From Bordetella ansorpii (lineage in GTDB: Bacteria; Pseudomonadota; Gammaproteobacteria; Burkholderiales; Burkholderiaceae_B): a stretch of 64,000 nt of DNA. Position numbers and translations under genes: made by a program. The DNA lies in the NCBI RefSeq assembly GCF_900078705.1, contig NZ_FKIF01000001.1, forward strand, positions 248,001 through 312,000. The letters run 5' to 3'. Positions 28,103 to 37,538 of the stretch are shown piece after piece (the first letter of the stretch is position 1; every line of letters begins with the position of its first letter). The notes below the pieces were generated by a model. The model searched no databases. It was not told the origin of the DNA and was given only the letters and a program-made list of their open reading frames with translations.

Positions 28103-28238
28103 GAATCCACAAAACCTCTTCGCTACCACCATGGCACCGCCGCGATGGTTCGTGGCGGTGCTTACGTCACCGAGATGATCCATGGCTTACGTGGATGGCG
28201 ACTTCAGAGCACATTCACGCGGGCAGATCCTGGCGAAA

Positions 28239-28259
28239 CCATCCTCCCCTAGAGGATAA
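28239..28259. promoter_or_regulatory. RcnR/CsoR-type operator of the HupE operon
   Basis: CCATCC-N9-GGATAA with a C-rich core (TCCCCTAGA). It has the same 21-bp layout as the palindromes at 37973-37993 and 38100-38120. C/G-tract palindromes flanked by AT inverted repeats are the known operator type of RcnR/DmeR proteins, and an RcnR-type gene lies 1 kb away. Confidence 0.65.
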
Positions 28260-28337
28260 CTGCTTCATGCCTCTTGTACAACGTCAGCGTTTTCGGCTTG
28301 GTCTGCAGGTTAACTCCCACCAGGGATAGCGCCCACG

Positions 28338-29027
28338 TCATACGTTGCGAAGCTCCAGGGTATACCCCATGCCACGCACCGTATGAAGCAGCTTGACGCC
28401 GAACGGATCATCGATCTTCGCGCGCAATCGCTTGATTGCAACCTCGACGATGTTCGTATTGCTGTTGAAGTTCTTGTTCCATACCTGCTCCGCCAATACA
28501 AGCCTGGATACGACCTCTCCTTGCCTGCGCATCAGCAATGCCAGCAAGCCGAACTCCTTGGCGCTCAAGTCGATACGCGCACGGCCCCGGGATACCCTTC
28601 GCCTCAACAGATCCATCTCAAGATCGCCAACCCTCAGGAGGTTCTGTGCTCTTACGCCGCAGCCCTCCCCTTTCACTCGCCGCTGGATAGCGACGATCCG
28701 AGCCAGCAACTCTGGAAAGGCAAAGGGCTTGAGCAAGTAATCATCGGCGCCTTGCTCGAGCGCCCGTACACGCAGAGACAGGTCGTCCTGCTCGTTCATG
28801 GCGATGACCGCCACGGCATCGTGAACACATAATCCATCCAGCAATTCGAATCCATCCATATCCGGCAGGAGCAGATCGAGGAGGATCAAATCGTATTGGG
28901 TCTCGCGGGCCATGCACAGGCCACTGACGCCATCCGAGGCGATATCGGTGAAATAGGCATTCTCCGTAAGACCGCGGCGCAAGGCTTCGGCCAGAGGCTG
29001 TTCGTCTTCGATAACGAGTACTTTCAT
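28338..29027 (-). CDS. Orphan OmpR-family regulator with altered receiver
   Basis: Regulator of 229 residues and no adjacent kinase. D51 (LLDLLLPD) and K100 (DDYLLKPF) are present, but the MLTAR motif reads AMNEQ: the switch threonine T78 is Asn. The winged helix carries NSNTNIVEVAIKRLR, close to CzcR. ATG at 29027 (MKVLVIEDE). The promoter at 29058-29112 has the island box. It is the second regulator here with a probably uncoupled receiver. Confidence 0.85.
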   Translation of the reverse strand: MKVLVIEDEQPLAEALRRGLTENAYFTDIASDGVSGLCMARETQYDLILLDLLLPDMDGFELLDGLCVHDAVAVIAMNEQDDLSLRVRALEQGADDYLLKPFAFPELLARIVAIQRRVKGEGCGVRAQNLLRVGDLEMDLLRRRVSRGRARIDLSAKEFGLLALLMRRQGEVVSRLVLAEQVWNKNFNSNTNIVEVAIKRLRAKIDDPFGVKLLHTVRGMGYTLELRNV

Positions 29028-29057
29028 CTATGTACTGACAGAGTGATCTCTGCCCAT

Positions 29058-29112
29058 ACTCTAGCGAGCGGACATAGTCGGGAAACCTACGACCGCATTA
29101 CGAATATGCCAT
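29058..29112 (-). promoter_or_regulatory. Metal-regulon promoter of orphan regulator 4
   Basis: Box ATTACGAATATGCCAT at 29097-29112, 33 nt, then TAGAGT (plus-strand ACTCTA at 29058-29063), 31 nt from the ATG. The second half of the box is weak. Confidence 0.6.
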
Positions 29113-29232
29113 TACCATGCAGTCTTCCCGTAATCCTGGCGACAGAATCCGACAGGCTCCGCCCCCACATGGCCCATAGCCCGCCAAAACGCACCAACGC
29201 CGTCCTTATCCTCTTCTGTGTATGATCCTGCC

Positions 29233-29520
29233 ATGACTGCGCATCCCGACGACCATCTCCACCATCATCACGATGCCGTGGCCAAACGGCTCAAGCGAGC
29301 CGAGGGCCATCTGCGAAGTATCCTGCTGATGATGGAGAACGGCCGCTCCTGCCTGGACCTTGCCCAGCAACTTCATGCGGTGGAAAAGGCCATTTCCCAG
29401 GCAAAGAAAGTCCTGATACAGGACCATATCGACCATTGCCTGGAAGACGCCGTCGGCGAAGTCACGGCGGAGAACCGCCAGACCATAGACGAGTTCAAGG
29501 CGATCACCAAGTACCTCTGA
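29233..29520 (+). CDS. RcnR/DmeR-type (CsoR family, DUF156) nickel/cobalt-sensing repressor
   Basis: All-helical cytoplasmic repressor of 95 residues. The N-terminus is His-rich (HPDDHLHHHHD), followed by AKRLKRAEGHLRSIL (DNA-binding helix), the metal Cys in GRSCLDLAQQL, and His residues in IQDHIDHCLED, which match the His/Cys ligand layout of RcnR/DmeR rather than copper-type CsoR. ATG at 29233 is preferred to 29218. Predicted targets are the three 21-bp palindromes near the HupE operon and the rcnA/RND divergent promoter. Metal release of repression is inferred from the family. Confidence 0.85.
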   Translation: MTAHPDDHLHHHHDAVAKRLKRAEGHLRSILLMMENGRSCLDLAQQLHAVEKAISQAKKVLIQDHIDHCLEDAVGEVTAENRQTIDEFKAITKYL

Positions 29521-29541
29521 TCCGTCGCTGTGAACCCGCTC

Positions 29542-30909
29542 CTAGGCGTCCTGGCTACCATCAGGCACCGGTTCACCAGGCAGTGTCAGCCCGATGGTCG
29601 TCAGCCGGCCTTCCGACCGGCAGAAACCCTTTCCACCGTGCATACGGGCGATCGCGGACACAATGGCAAGTCCGAGCCCCTGGTGCTCGGCGTGATCGCC
29701 ACGGGATTCGTCCGCACGGTAGAACCGATGGAACAGCAAAGGCAGGTGTTCCGGCGGCAGCGGATCACCATGATTGATGACTTGTACCGCCAACTCCGGC
29801 TGTTCAAGCACCTCGATACGAACGACCGTTCCGCGGTCAGCGTAGCGCAACGCATTGGATAGCAAATTCGACGCGGCACGCTGCAGCAGACTGCGGTCCA
29901 GCATGGCGCTCGCCTCACCGGATACCAGCACAGACACCCCTGCTTCCTCGGCTAGCGCCTCGTAATACTCGACCACCTCTTCCAGCGCGCCAGCGACGCT
30001 ATCCACCCGGCTTCGGCGGGCCTTCGCACCTCGGTCCGCTCCTGATAGGAACAGCATGTCGTTGACGATCTCGGCAATGTGCTGGGCATCTTCCAGACTG
30101 GACGCCAGCACGTCGCGCAGTGCCTTCGCATCTTGACGCGTGCTCAACGCCAACTCGATGTTTCCCACCAGCGTGGCCAGCGGCGTACGCAACTCGTGCG
30201 CGACGTCCATATTGAAAGACTCCAACTGGATATAGGCGAGCTCCAATCTCTGCAATACAGAGTTGAACTCATCAACCAGAGGTTGAACTTCAGTGGCCTG
30301 TCCCGTTCCATCCAGCCGCTGCCCCATTGTGTCGGCTGCGATGCCCTTCGCCTGCCTGCCCAGAGTATCCAGGGGTCTCAACCCACGGCCCACGACGAAG
30401 GCGGCGCTGGCCGAGACCGCTATGGCTCCTCCCAATGCGCAAGCAAACAACGTCCACGCCAATGCCGTGCTGAGCTTGGCATCGGCCGACACATCCATGG
30501 ACAGCTTGGCCGTCATGAACTGGCCCGGCCTGCTCAGGTCCGGCAGCAGCATGCCCAGCGAACGCTGATGGTGAACCAAGGGCTCCGCGACGACGAACGG
30601 ATTGCCGAAACCGGGCGGCCCGCCAGGCAAAGCAATCTCGAGGTAGAAATCGGAGCTTCTGGCAAACAGATCGGTGAGGCTGTGCTGCAGGATTCGAGCA
30701 TCTTTCCCGCTAGCCTCGTGCTCGCTCACGAGATGGGCGACAACTTCGCCTTTCTGCTCGAGCAGGCCATCCTGACGCAGCGCCAGATTGAGATTGGCAA
30801 AGATGTACACGGCAATGCAGACAATGCCGAGCACGATGAACGTCTGGGCGGCCAGCCAGGATGATAGTTGCGCCCCCAGAGACCGTGGTGTCGTGTCTGG
30901 CGCCCTCAT
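29542..30909 (-). CDS. Metal-sensing histidine kinase of the second RND cluster
   Basis: CusS/CzcS-type inner-membrane kinase of 455 residues. Helix 1 (about 17-37) and helix 2 (about 158-180) flank a periplasmic domain; HAMP is followed by FNMDVAHELRTPLATLVGN (H box), NLLSNALRYA (N box) and HQGLGLAIVSAIA (G box). Its ATG at 30909 overlaps the regulator stop as ATGA. It forms a pair with the regulator at 30906-31604 and is the last gene in a long minus-strand operon with RND2. Confidence 0.88.
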   Translation of the reverse strand: MRAPDTTPRSLGAQLSSWLAAQTFIVLGIVCIAVYIFANLNLALRQDGLLEQKGEVVAHLVSEHEASGKDARILQHSLTDLFARSSDFYLEIALPGGPPGFGNPFVVAEPLVHHQRSLGMLLPDLSRPGQFMTAKLSMDVSADAKLSTALAWTLFACALGGAIAVSASAAFVVGRGLRPLDTLGRQAKGIAADTMGQRLDGTGQATEVQPLVDEFNSVLQRLELAYIQLESFNMDVAHELRTPLATLVGNIELALSTRQDAKALRDVLASSLEDAQHIAEIVNDMLFLSGADRGAKARRSRVDSVAGALEEVVEYYEALAEEAGVSVLVSGEASAMLDRSLLQRAASNLLSNALRYADRGTVVRIEVLEQPELAVQVINHGDPLPPEHLPLLFHRFYRADESRGDHAEHQGLGLAIVSAIARMHGGKGFCRSEGRLTTIGLTLPGEPVPDGSQDA

Positions 30910-31604
30910 TCCGGGGCCCGGAGCTCGCATACATAGCCCATTCCCCTGACGGTATGGAGCAACTTCAACGGGAACGGGTCGTCGACCTTGGAGCGCAGAC
31001 GCCGCATCGCCACCTCGACGACATTGGTGTTGCTGTTGAAATTGATGTCCCAGACCTGCTCGGCCAAGGTCATGCGAGACAACACGTCGCCCTGGCGTCG
31101 CATCATCAAGGCCAGAAGCGCGAACTCTTTTGAGGTCAGGTCCAGCCTGCGCCCTCCCCGGGTGGCCTTGCGCGCGAGCAGATCCATCTGCAGATCCGCA
31201 ACCTCCAGCTTCCCAGACGGCACGGTGGCATCGGTAGCGCGCGACCCACCGCGCCTACCCAGTGCGAACACGCGCGCCAGCAGTTCCGACAGGGCGAACG
31301 GCTTGGACAGATAGTCGTCAGCGCCCTCATGCAGCCCGGTCACCCGGTCTTCGATCCCGCCTCTCGCAGTCAAGATCAACACTGGCGTCTGCTTGCTCGT
31401 GCGAAGCCTGCGCAACACCTCGATTCCATTCATGCCAGGGAGCATCCAGTCCAGCAAAATGACGTCGAACTCCGATTGCTCGGCACAGTGCAGTCCGCTG
31501 ATCCCGTCATGCACGCATTCGACGACATGGCCGTGCTCTTGCAAGGCACGCTGCAGGTAGTCGGCCAATTTCTCTTCGTTCTCTACGACCAGAACTTTCA
31601 TCAA
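30906..31604 (-). CDS. OmpR-family response regulator of the second RND cluster
   Basis: Regulator of 232 residues, coupled to the kinase at 30909. The phospho-acceptor Asp (LLDWMLPG), switch Thr (ILTAR) and Lys (DDYLSKPF) are present. The acidic pocket reads ENEE where VEDE is usual, so one magnesium-binding Asp is replaced by Asn. The recognition helix is NSNTNVVEVAMRRLR, matching CzcR. A double Met start leaves 31604 or 31601. It should control the RND2 operon it belongs to. Confidence 0.87.
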   Translation of the reverse strand: MMKVLVVENEEKLADYLQRALQEHGHVVECVHDGISGLHCAEQSEFDVILLDWMLPGMNGIEVLRRLRTSKQTPVLILTARGGIEDRVTGLHEGADDYLSKPFALSELLARVFALGRRGGSRATDATVPSGKLEVADLQMDLLARKATRGGRRLDLTSKEFALLALMMRRQGDVLSRMTLAEQVWDINFNSNTNVVEVAMRRLRSKVDDPFPLKLLHTVRGMGYVCELRAPE

Positions 31605-31706
31605 TCACTATCCTGACTGTTAAGTCTCCCGGACGCACGAGACAGGCGAGTCCAGCCAAGGGCCGAACCGCCAGCTCAGTGCAGGATCCGCACGCAGACC
31701 GCCCGG

Positions 31707-32939
31707 TCAATCCCTTTCCAGATCCCAGATCAGATGACCATCCACCAGCAGCTTGTAGCTCGCCTTGAGCGCGTCGGTGCGCGCCGCCAGCGCACTGCTG
31801 GCCGCCGTCAGGTCCTGGCGCCTTGCCATCAAGAGTCCTTGCAAGTCGACTTCACCCAGCGTGTATGCACGCTGCATCAGCGCGGCGTTCTTCGCCAGCA
31901 TTTCCGCGTTCTGCCTCGCGACATCGGCGGTCAGCATGGCGCCACGGGCGGCGGCGATATCACTTGCCACGTTGGCATCCAACTGACGCCGCTTCAACTC
32001 CAGCCCCTGATACGACACATCGGCGCTGGCCGCGGCTTGATCCGCACGCTTGAATCTTGCACCACCAGGAATCGGGATACTGACCCGAACGCCCCAGTAC
32101 CGCTCAGCTCCGCCGCGCTCCGACGCCCTGAACAAGCCCACGGTAGGATCGGGAAATCGCTCCGCACGGGCACGGGCAGCGGCGGCCTGAGACTGCACCA
32201 GTTGTGCCCGCGTCATGTCCAGCTCCTCGCTGTAATCGATGACACGCCTGCGCAGTTCCCCGTCGTCCAGAGGCAGTTCAAGCGGTTGGGGCAACTCGAT
32301 AGCCTCTCGCAATACGCCAGGAAAGCGCAACGACAGACGAGACCAGGCGATATCGCTCAACGTAGCGGCCTGCAATCTCTGGCGGTTCTGGTCGGCCAAC
32401 TCGGCTTGCGCCAACCCAAGATCCAAGCGCGAGGCATCGCCCGCCTTGACCCGCTTCTCGACCGCTTGCACGCCGCGCTCCACGGCCTGCAGATTGTCTT
32501 GCGCCAGCTTTCTCGCGGCCTCGGCATGAAGCCAATCGATCCAGAGCGTGGCAAGCTCCGACGCGGAGTTGTGGATCGCCGCTCGATAACTTGCCCGAGC
32601 CTCGGCAAGTACACCTCCCGCCATGTCGCTGTCGGCCGCCGCCTTGCCCGGCAAGCGGATGGTGCGATCGACGCCCACGTTCCATTCGTTGAAGCGCTCG
32701 CCCCCCTCGGCATTGCGGCGCTGGGCACTGACAGAGGGCGTCCATTCGTAGGGCGAGTCCTCCAGAATGCCGGCGGCGTTACGCGCCACACGCAAATTGG
32801 CCGTGGCGGCCGCCACCGCGGGATCCTTGGACAACAAATCTCGGACCGCAGCGGTATCCGGCATTCCGGCAGATTGTCCGTACACCGGGGCAGCCGCGCA
32901 CACAAGCAGCAGCGCGGTAATCAAATATGCTCGTTTCAT
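31707..32939 (-). CDS. Outer-membrane factor of the second HME-RND pump (CzcC-like)
   Basis: TolC-fold outer-membrane channel of 410 residues with a signal peptide (MKRAYLITALLLVCAAAPVYG) and long Ala/Arg/Gln-rich helices in two repeats. Its ATG overlaps the stop of the DUF3240 gene (ATGA), showing tight coupling. The order MFP, RND, DUF3240, OMF, regulator, kinase defines one operon. It pairs with the RND at 33228. Confidence 0.86.
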   Translation of the reverse strand: MKRAYLITALLLVCAAAPVYGQSAGMPDTAAVRDLLSKDPAVAAATANLRVARNAAGILEDSPYEWTPSVSAQRRNAEGGERFNEWNVGVDRTIRLPGKAAADSDMAGGVLAEARASYRAAIHNSASELATLWIDWLHAEAARKLAQDNLQAVERGVQAVEKRVKAGDASRLDLGLAQAELADQNRQRLQAATLSDIAWSRLSLRFPGVLREAIELPQPLELPLDDGELRRRVIDYSEELDMTRAQLVQSQAAAARARAERFPDPTVGLFRASERGGAERYWGVRVSIPIPGGARFKRADQAAASADVSYQGLELKRRQLDANVASDIAAARGAMLTADVARQNAEMLAKNAALMQRAYTLGEVDLQGLLMARRQDLTAASSALAARTDALKASYKLLVDGHLIWDLERD

Positions 32940-33235
32940 CGCTGAGCTCCTTGCGTGACCGCGAAGCGCCAGCTCAGCAGTCCGGATTTTCCGAAGCCGC
33001 TTGCGATCAGTTGTTCGATCGTGTCAGCTTGAACGGCAGTGCACAGCACACGAATCTCGACCGCCATGGCGCGGCCGAGGACTTGCTCGGCCTGGCTCAG
33101 TGGGCCAAAGGCTACGCCATGCGCGGCCGTGGCCTGCCGTATCACGACCGGAGACGGCTCCATGACCAACAGCATGTCCTGAATGTTTTCTTCGACGGCT
33201 GGAGAGCAAAGTACAGTGAGGCAGGTGTCAAACAT
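32936..33235 (-). CDS. DUF3240-family small protein
   Basis: Soluble protein of 99 residues (MFDTCLTVLCSPAVEENIQD), ferredoxin-like or PII-like in size, matching the DUF3240 family found between the A and C genes of many HME-RND operons. It overlaps the RND gene by 8 nt and the OMF gene by 4 nt, so it is translated with the pump. Family function is not established; a cytoplasmic accessory role for the RND trimer is a guess. Confidence 0.75.
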   Translation of the reverse strand: MFDTCLTVLCSPAVEENIQDMLLVMEPSPVVIRQATAAHGVAFGPLSQAEQVLGRAMAVEIRVLCTAVQADTIEQLIASGFGKSGLLSWRFAVTQGAQR

Positions 33236-36200
33236 TGTTTTCTCCTCGCTTGCCAACGGCAAAGCGCAGGTAGAGGATGGGAAGCAAGAGCAGCGTCAAT
33301 GCCGTGGCGGTAATCAGGCCGCCGATGACGACAATCGCCAGGGGTCGTTGAATCTCCGATCCCGGACCGGTTGCGAAAAGCAGGGGAATCAGACCGAATG
33401 CGGTGATCGAGGCTGTCATGAGCACGGGACGCAAACGGCGCTTGGCGCCTTGCACCACGGCCTCTCGTAGATCGAGCCCTTCCTGCCGAAGCTGGTTGAA
33501 ATAACTCACCAGAACGACACCGTTCAGCACCGTGATCCCCAGCAGGGCGATGAAGCCGACCGATGCAGGCACGGACAGGTACTCACCCGTCAACCACAGC
33601 GCGACAACGCCGCCGACCAGCGCAAAGGGGATGTTGCTGAGGATCAGCACCGACTGCCGCACCGAACGGAAGGTTGAGAAGAGCAACAGGAAGATCATGC
33701 CCAACGCCACGGGCACCACCACCGTCAACCGCGCCGCGGCGCGCTGCTGGTTCTCGAACTGCCCGCCCCACGTGATGCGGTAACCAGTGGGCAAGGACAC
33801 TTTCTGCGTCACCAGCGAGCGAGCCTCTTCGACGAAGCTGACCAGGTCCCGGCCACCGACGTTGGCAATCACCACGCTATACCGGCTGCCCATCTCCCGG
33901 TCGATCTTGACGGGACCGGCTTCCCGCTCGAGCGTTGCCAGCGTTGATAGAGGCACCGTCCGCCCATCGCTGGTAGTGATGCGCATCGCGGCGAACTCCG
34001 TCGGCGACAGGCGGGTGCGTTCCGGACCACGGATGACGATAGGCGTGCGGCGATTTCCTTCGATGGCCTCGCCGGCACGCTGCCCTTCGATCTGGGCACG
34101 CAGCGCGTCCTGGATTTCTTCGACAGACAGTCCGAATTGGCCGGCACGCAAACGATCCACCTTGACCTGCAGGTACTGAACGCCATCGTTCTGCACGGTG
34201 TATACGTCCTGATTGCCAGGCACGGTCTTGAGCAGCGCCTCGACCTCTTGTGCATACCGGTTGAGCTCATCGAGGTCCGGGCCGTAGATCTTGACGGCCA
34301 GGTCGCCGCGCACCCCGATGATCATCTCGGAGACCCGCATCTCGATAGGCTGGGTGAAGCTGTACTCGATGCCCGGCATGGGATCGAGCACCTTTCTCAC
34401 CTCATCCATCAGCGCCTCTTTGCTGCCCATGCGCCATTCGTCACGCGGCTTCAGCAACAGATAGGTGTCGGTCTGGTTCAGCCCCATGGGATCGAGGCCG
34501 ATCTCGTCCGAACCTGCGCGGGCCACGATGCCCGTCACTTCCGGGATGGCCGCCATGATGGCCTTGTGAATGCGCAAATCCAACTGCGCGCTTTCCTCGA
34601 GGCTGACCGACGGCAACTTCTCGATGCCCACGATCAGATCCCCCTCGTCCATCGTCGGCATGAACGTCTTGCCCACCTGGGTGTACAACACGCCCGCCAC
34701 GACAAGCATCGCAACCGCACATACCGCCACGACTTTCTGCCGCTTGAGCGCCCAGGCCAGCGCGGGCTCGTACAAGCCCAACAGCTTGCGTGGCAGCCAA
34801 GGCTCGTCGTGCTGCACTTTCTTCAGCAGATACGAGGACAGCACCGGAATGACCGTCAGCGACAGCAGCAGCGAACTGGCCAGCGCGAACACGATGGAGA
34901 CCGCGACCGGCACGAAGAACTTGCCTTCAAGATCCTGCAACGTCAGCAGCGGCAGGAACACCGTGATGATGATGAGAATGCCGGCAGTGACGGGCACGGA
35001 CACCTCGCGAACCGCGCGATAGATGATGTGCAGCCGGGGCACCTTGCCCGAAGTCGGATCGCTGGCGATGCGCTGCACGATGTTCTCCACCACCACCACC
35101 GCCGCATCGACCAGCATGCCGATCGCGATGGCCAGGCCGCCGAGGCTCATGAGGTTGGCGGACATGCCGAACAGACGCATCAGAATGAATGTGCTCAACG
35201 CGGCGAAGGGAAGCACCAGCGCGACAGTCAGCGCGGCACGCAGGTTGCCCAGGAACGCGCCAAGCAGCACGATGACCAGCAGCGTGGCCTCCAGCAGCGC
35301 TTTGGACACCGCCCCCACAGCCCGTTCGACCAGGGAAGCTCGGTTGTAGAACGGCTTGATGGTGATGCCTTCCGGCAAGGTCGGCTGCAACTCGGCCAGC
35401 TTCGCCTCGACGCCGCTGACGACACGCTGTGCATTCGCACCAGCCAGGCCCAACACCAGCCCCTGCACCGCCTCACCCTCGCCGCTCTGCGTCACCACCC
35501 CATATCGGGTCACCGTCCCGATCTTCACGTCCGCCAGGTCGCCGACCCGCACCACCTTTCCGTCGGCCGCCGCGATCGTGATCGCGCGCAAGTCTTCCAG
35601 GCGCTGGATGTTGCCCTCGCTACGCACCAGCAGCACCTCACCGCCTTCGCCCAGCCTTCCTGCACCGTCGTTCCGGTTGTTGGCGGAGATCGCTTCCCGA
35701 AGCTTCAGGGTCGTGACCCCGGCGGCGGCCATCTTCAAGGCGTCCGGGACAACCTCGAATGCCCGCACCACGCCCCCCAGCGAGTTGATGTCGGCCACGC
35801 CGGGCACGGTACGCAAGGCGGGCCGGATCACCCAGTCGAGCAGGCTGCGCCGTTCGGACAGCGACATCGAATCGCCTTCCACGGTGAACATGAACATCTC
35901 ACCCAACGGCGTGGTCGTCGGGGCCATCCCTCCTTCGATACCCGGCGGCAGGGATTCCATGATGCCGCTCAACCGTTCGCTGACCTGCTGGCGGGCCCAA
36001 TAGATGTCGGTGCCGTCCTGGAAGTCGATGGTCACGTCGACCAGGCCGTATTTGGTAACCGAACGCAGGATGCGGGTATCGGGGATACCCAGCATCTCGA
36101 CTTCGATGGGCACGGCGATTCGGTTTTCCACTTCTTCAGGGGTCATCCCGGGCGCCTTCATGATGACCTTCACCTGCGTGCTGGACACGTCCGGGAAAGC

Positions 36201-36311
36201 ATCGATCGGCAGGCCCCGATAGGCGTACCACCCCGCGCCGCCCAACACAGCGGCCATGATCAGGATGAAGAGGCGCTGAGATAGGGCGAACTGGACCAGG
36301 CGTTGCAGCAT
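33228..36311 (-). CDS. HME-RND metal efflux pump, non-CzcA type
   Basis: Inner-membrane pump of 1027 residues, start ATG 36311 (MLQRLVQFALSQRL). Helix IV reads AIAIGMLVDAAVVVVEN. This differs from the HME1 motif of the first CzcA and is closer to the CusA/SilA and ZneA-type groups (HME3/HME4). The two large periplasmic loops are complete. Substrate cannot be fixed from sequence: a nearby RcnR-type operator suggests Ni/Co, while the motif is also compatible with zinc or monovalent Cu/Ag. The ATG overlaps the MFP stop by 1 nt. Confidence 0.88.
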   Translation of the reverse strand: MLQRLVQFALSQRLFILIMAAVLGGAGWYAYRGLPIDAFPDVSSTQVKVIMKAPGMTPEEVENRIAVPIEVEMLGIPDTRILRSVTKYGLVDVTIDFQDGTDIYWARQQVSERLSGIMESLPPGIEGGMAPTTTPLGEMFMFTVEGDSMSLSERRSLLDWVIRPALRTVPGVADINSLGGVVRAFEVVPDALKMAAAGVTTLKLREAISANNRNDGAGRLGEGGEVLLVRSEGNIQRLEDLRAITIAAADGKVVRVGDLADVKIGTVTRYGVVTQSGEGEAVQGLVLGLAGANAQRVVSGVEAKLAELQPTLPEGITIKPFYNRASLVERAVGAVSKALLEATLLVIVLLGAFLGNLRAALTVALVLPFAALSTFILMRLFGMSANLMSLGGLAIAIGMLVDAAVVVVENIVQRIASDPTSGKVPRLHIIYRAVREVSVPVTAGILIIITVFLPLLTLQDLEGKFFVPVAVSIVFALASSLLLSLTVIPVLSSYLLKKVQHDEPWLPRKLLGLYEPALAWALKRQKVVAVCAVAMLVVAGVLYTQVGKTFMPTMDEGDLIVGIEKLPSVSLEESAQLDLRIHKAIMAAIPEVTGIVARAGSDEIGLDPMGLNQTDTYLLLKPRDEWRMGSKEALMDEVRKVLDPMPGIEYSFTQPIEMRVSEMIIGVRGDLAVKIYGPDLDELNRYAQEVEALLKTVPGNQDVYTVQNDGVQYLQVKVDRLRAGQFGLSVEEIQDALRAQIEGQRAGEAIEGNRRTPIVIRGPERTRLSPTEFAAMRITTSDGRTVPLSTLATLEREAGPVKIDREMGSRYSVVIANVGGRDLVSFVEEARSLVTQKVSLPTGYRITWGGQFENQQRAAARLTVVVPVALGMIFLLLFSTFRSVRQSVLILSNIPFALVGGVVALWLTGEYLSVPASVGFIALLGITVLNGVVLVSYFNQLRQEGLDLREAVVQGAKRRLRPVLMTASITAFGLIPLLFATGPGSEIQRPLAIVVIGGLITATALTLLLLPILYLRFAVGKRGENNV

Positions 36312-37438
36312 CACTCCTCCTCCCCGCTCTTGAGCCATGCACCCTTCAGGGCGACGACGCTGCTGGTGGCGATCTGCTCACCTTCCGCCAATTCACCTGC
36401 CACGCGAGCGACCGCGCCAGCACTGGCCAGCAGCCGCACGGGCCGGGCATCGAAGCCCTGGCCGGTGCGGACAAAGACGTAGGCCTGCTTGCCATCGTGG
36501 GCGATGGCCGATAGCGGCACGCTCCAACCCTGAGGGCCCTGGCCCGCGGCCAGCTCCGCGCTCAACACCTCGCCCGGCCGCAACGGCGTGGCGCTGCGTT
36601 CGATGGCGGCGCGGATGGTGACTGTCTGGGACGCGGCGTCCACAGTGGTCGCGCTGGTGATCAGGCGGGCAGCGACTTCGCGCCCCTGTACGGATACCTG
36701 CGCGCCTTCGGCCCAATCGACCAGCGCACCAGCAGGCACCTGGATTTCCAGCCAGAGCGTGTCGGTGCTTGAGATCTCGGCCAATGCGGTGGCTGCATCG
36801 ACGCGCTGCCCGTTGCGGGCAAGCAGCGCATTCACGACTCCTTTGCGGCCTGCACGCACCGTGACCGAGGACTCCGGTACGCCCGACTTCAGCAGTCGAT
36901 CCACGTCCGCATCACTCATTCCCGCCAGACGCAAGGCGGCTCTCGCTTGCCGAATGGCTGCATCGGCCTCGCGCAAGGTGGCCTGGGCCTCTTGCACGCG
37001 GCGCTCCGGAATGATGCCTTCACTGAAAAGGCTGCGTTCGCGCTGCGCATTCTGACGCGCCAGCGATGCACGCGCGGCGGCCTGGATCATGTCCAGTTGC
37101 AATTGCCCATATTCGCTGCTGGCAATGACCAGCAGCGCCGTTCCCGCCTCGACCGCCTGGCCAGGCTGCACGGCAATCTGCGTAAGCAGGCCCGGCACCG
37201 GAGAACTGATCACTTGCTCCGCATTCGGCGGCATGACCACCTTGGCGGGATAGGTGGTCCTGACTTCCGGCGCCTTGGCAGAAAGAGTCAGAAGAGAGAT
37301 GCCGAGAGCCGTCATTTGCTGCGGCGGCACATCGAAACTGGCGGAGCGTTCAGCAGCCTGCACAGCAGGCGCAAGCAGCAGGGACGCGGCAAGGCAAAGG
37401 CCAACCTGGCGCCGAAGCGCGGCCGATACGTTTTTCAT
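36311..37438 (-). CDS. Membrane fusion protein of the second HME-RND pump
   Basis: Periplasmic adaptor of 375 residues with signal peptide (VGLCLAASLLLAPAVQA), a lipoyl-like half at ISSPVPGLLTQIAVQPGQAV, a helical hairpin (ASLARQNAQRERSLF onward) and a beta-barrel. It lacks the long N-terminal His-containing extension of CzcB. It is the first pump gene of the second operon, 100 nt after the small CzcI-like gene. Confidence 0.86.
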   Translation of the reverse strand: MKNVSAALRRQVGLCLAASLLLAPAVQAAERSASFDVPPQQMTALGISLLTLSAKAPEVRTTYPAKVVMPPNAEQVISSPVPGLLTQIAVQPGQAVEAGTALLVIASSEYGQLQLDMIQAAARASLARQNAQRERSLFSEGIIPERRVQEAQATLREADAAIRQARAALRLAGMSDADVDRLLKSGVPESSVTVRAGRKGVVNALLARNGQRVDAATALAEISSTDTLWLEIQVPAGALVDWAEGAQVSVQGREVAARLITSATTVDAASQTVTIRAAIERSATPLRPGEVLSAELAAGQGPQGWSVPLSAIAHDGKQAYVFVRTGQGFDARPVRLLASAGAVARVAGELAEGEQIATSSVVALKGAWLKSGEEE

Positions 37439-37538
37439 GGAAATCTCTGATGCGCCAGGCAGGCGCGCAAGCTCTCGCGCGCGAGTCGCGAGCGGGTTGG
37501 TAGATCAGCCCTTTAGATGGGCGAGGGCGTCAGGGGGA

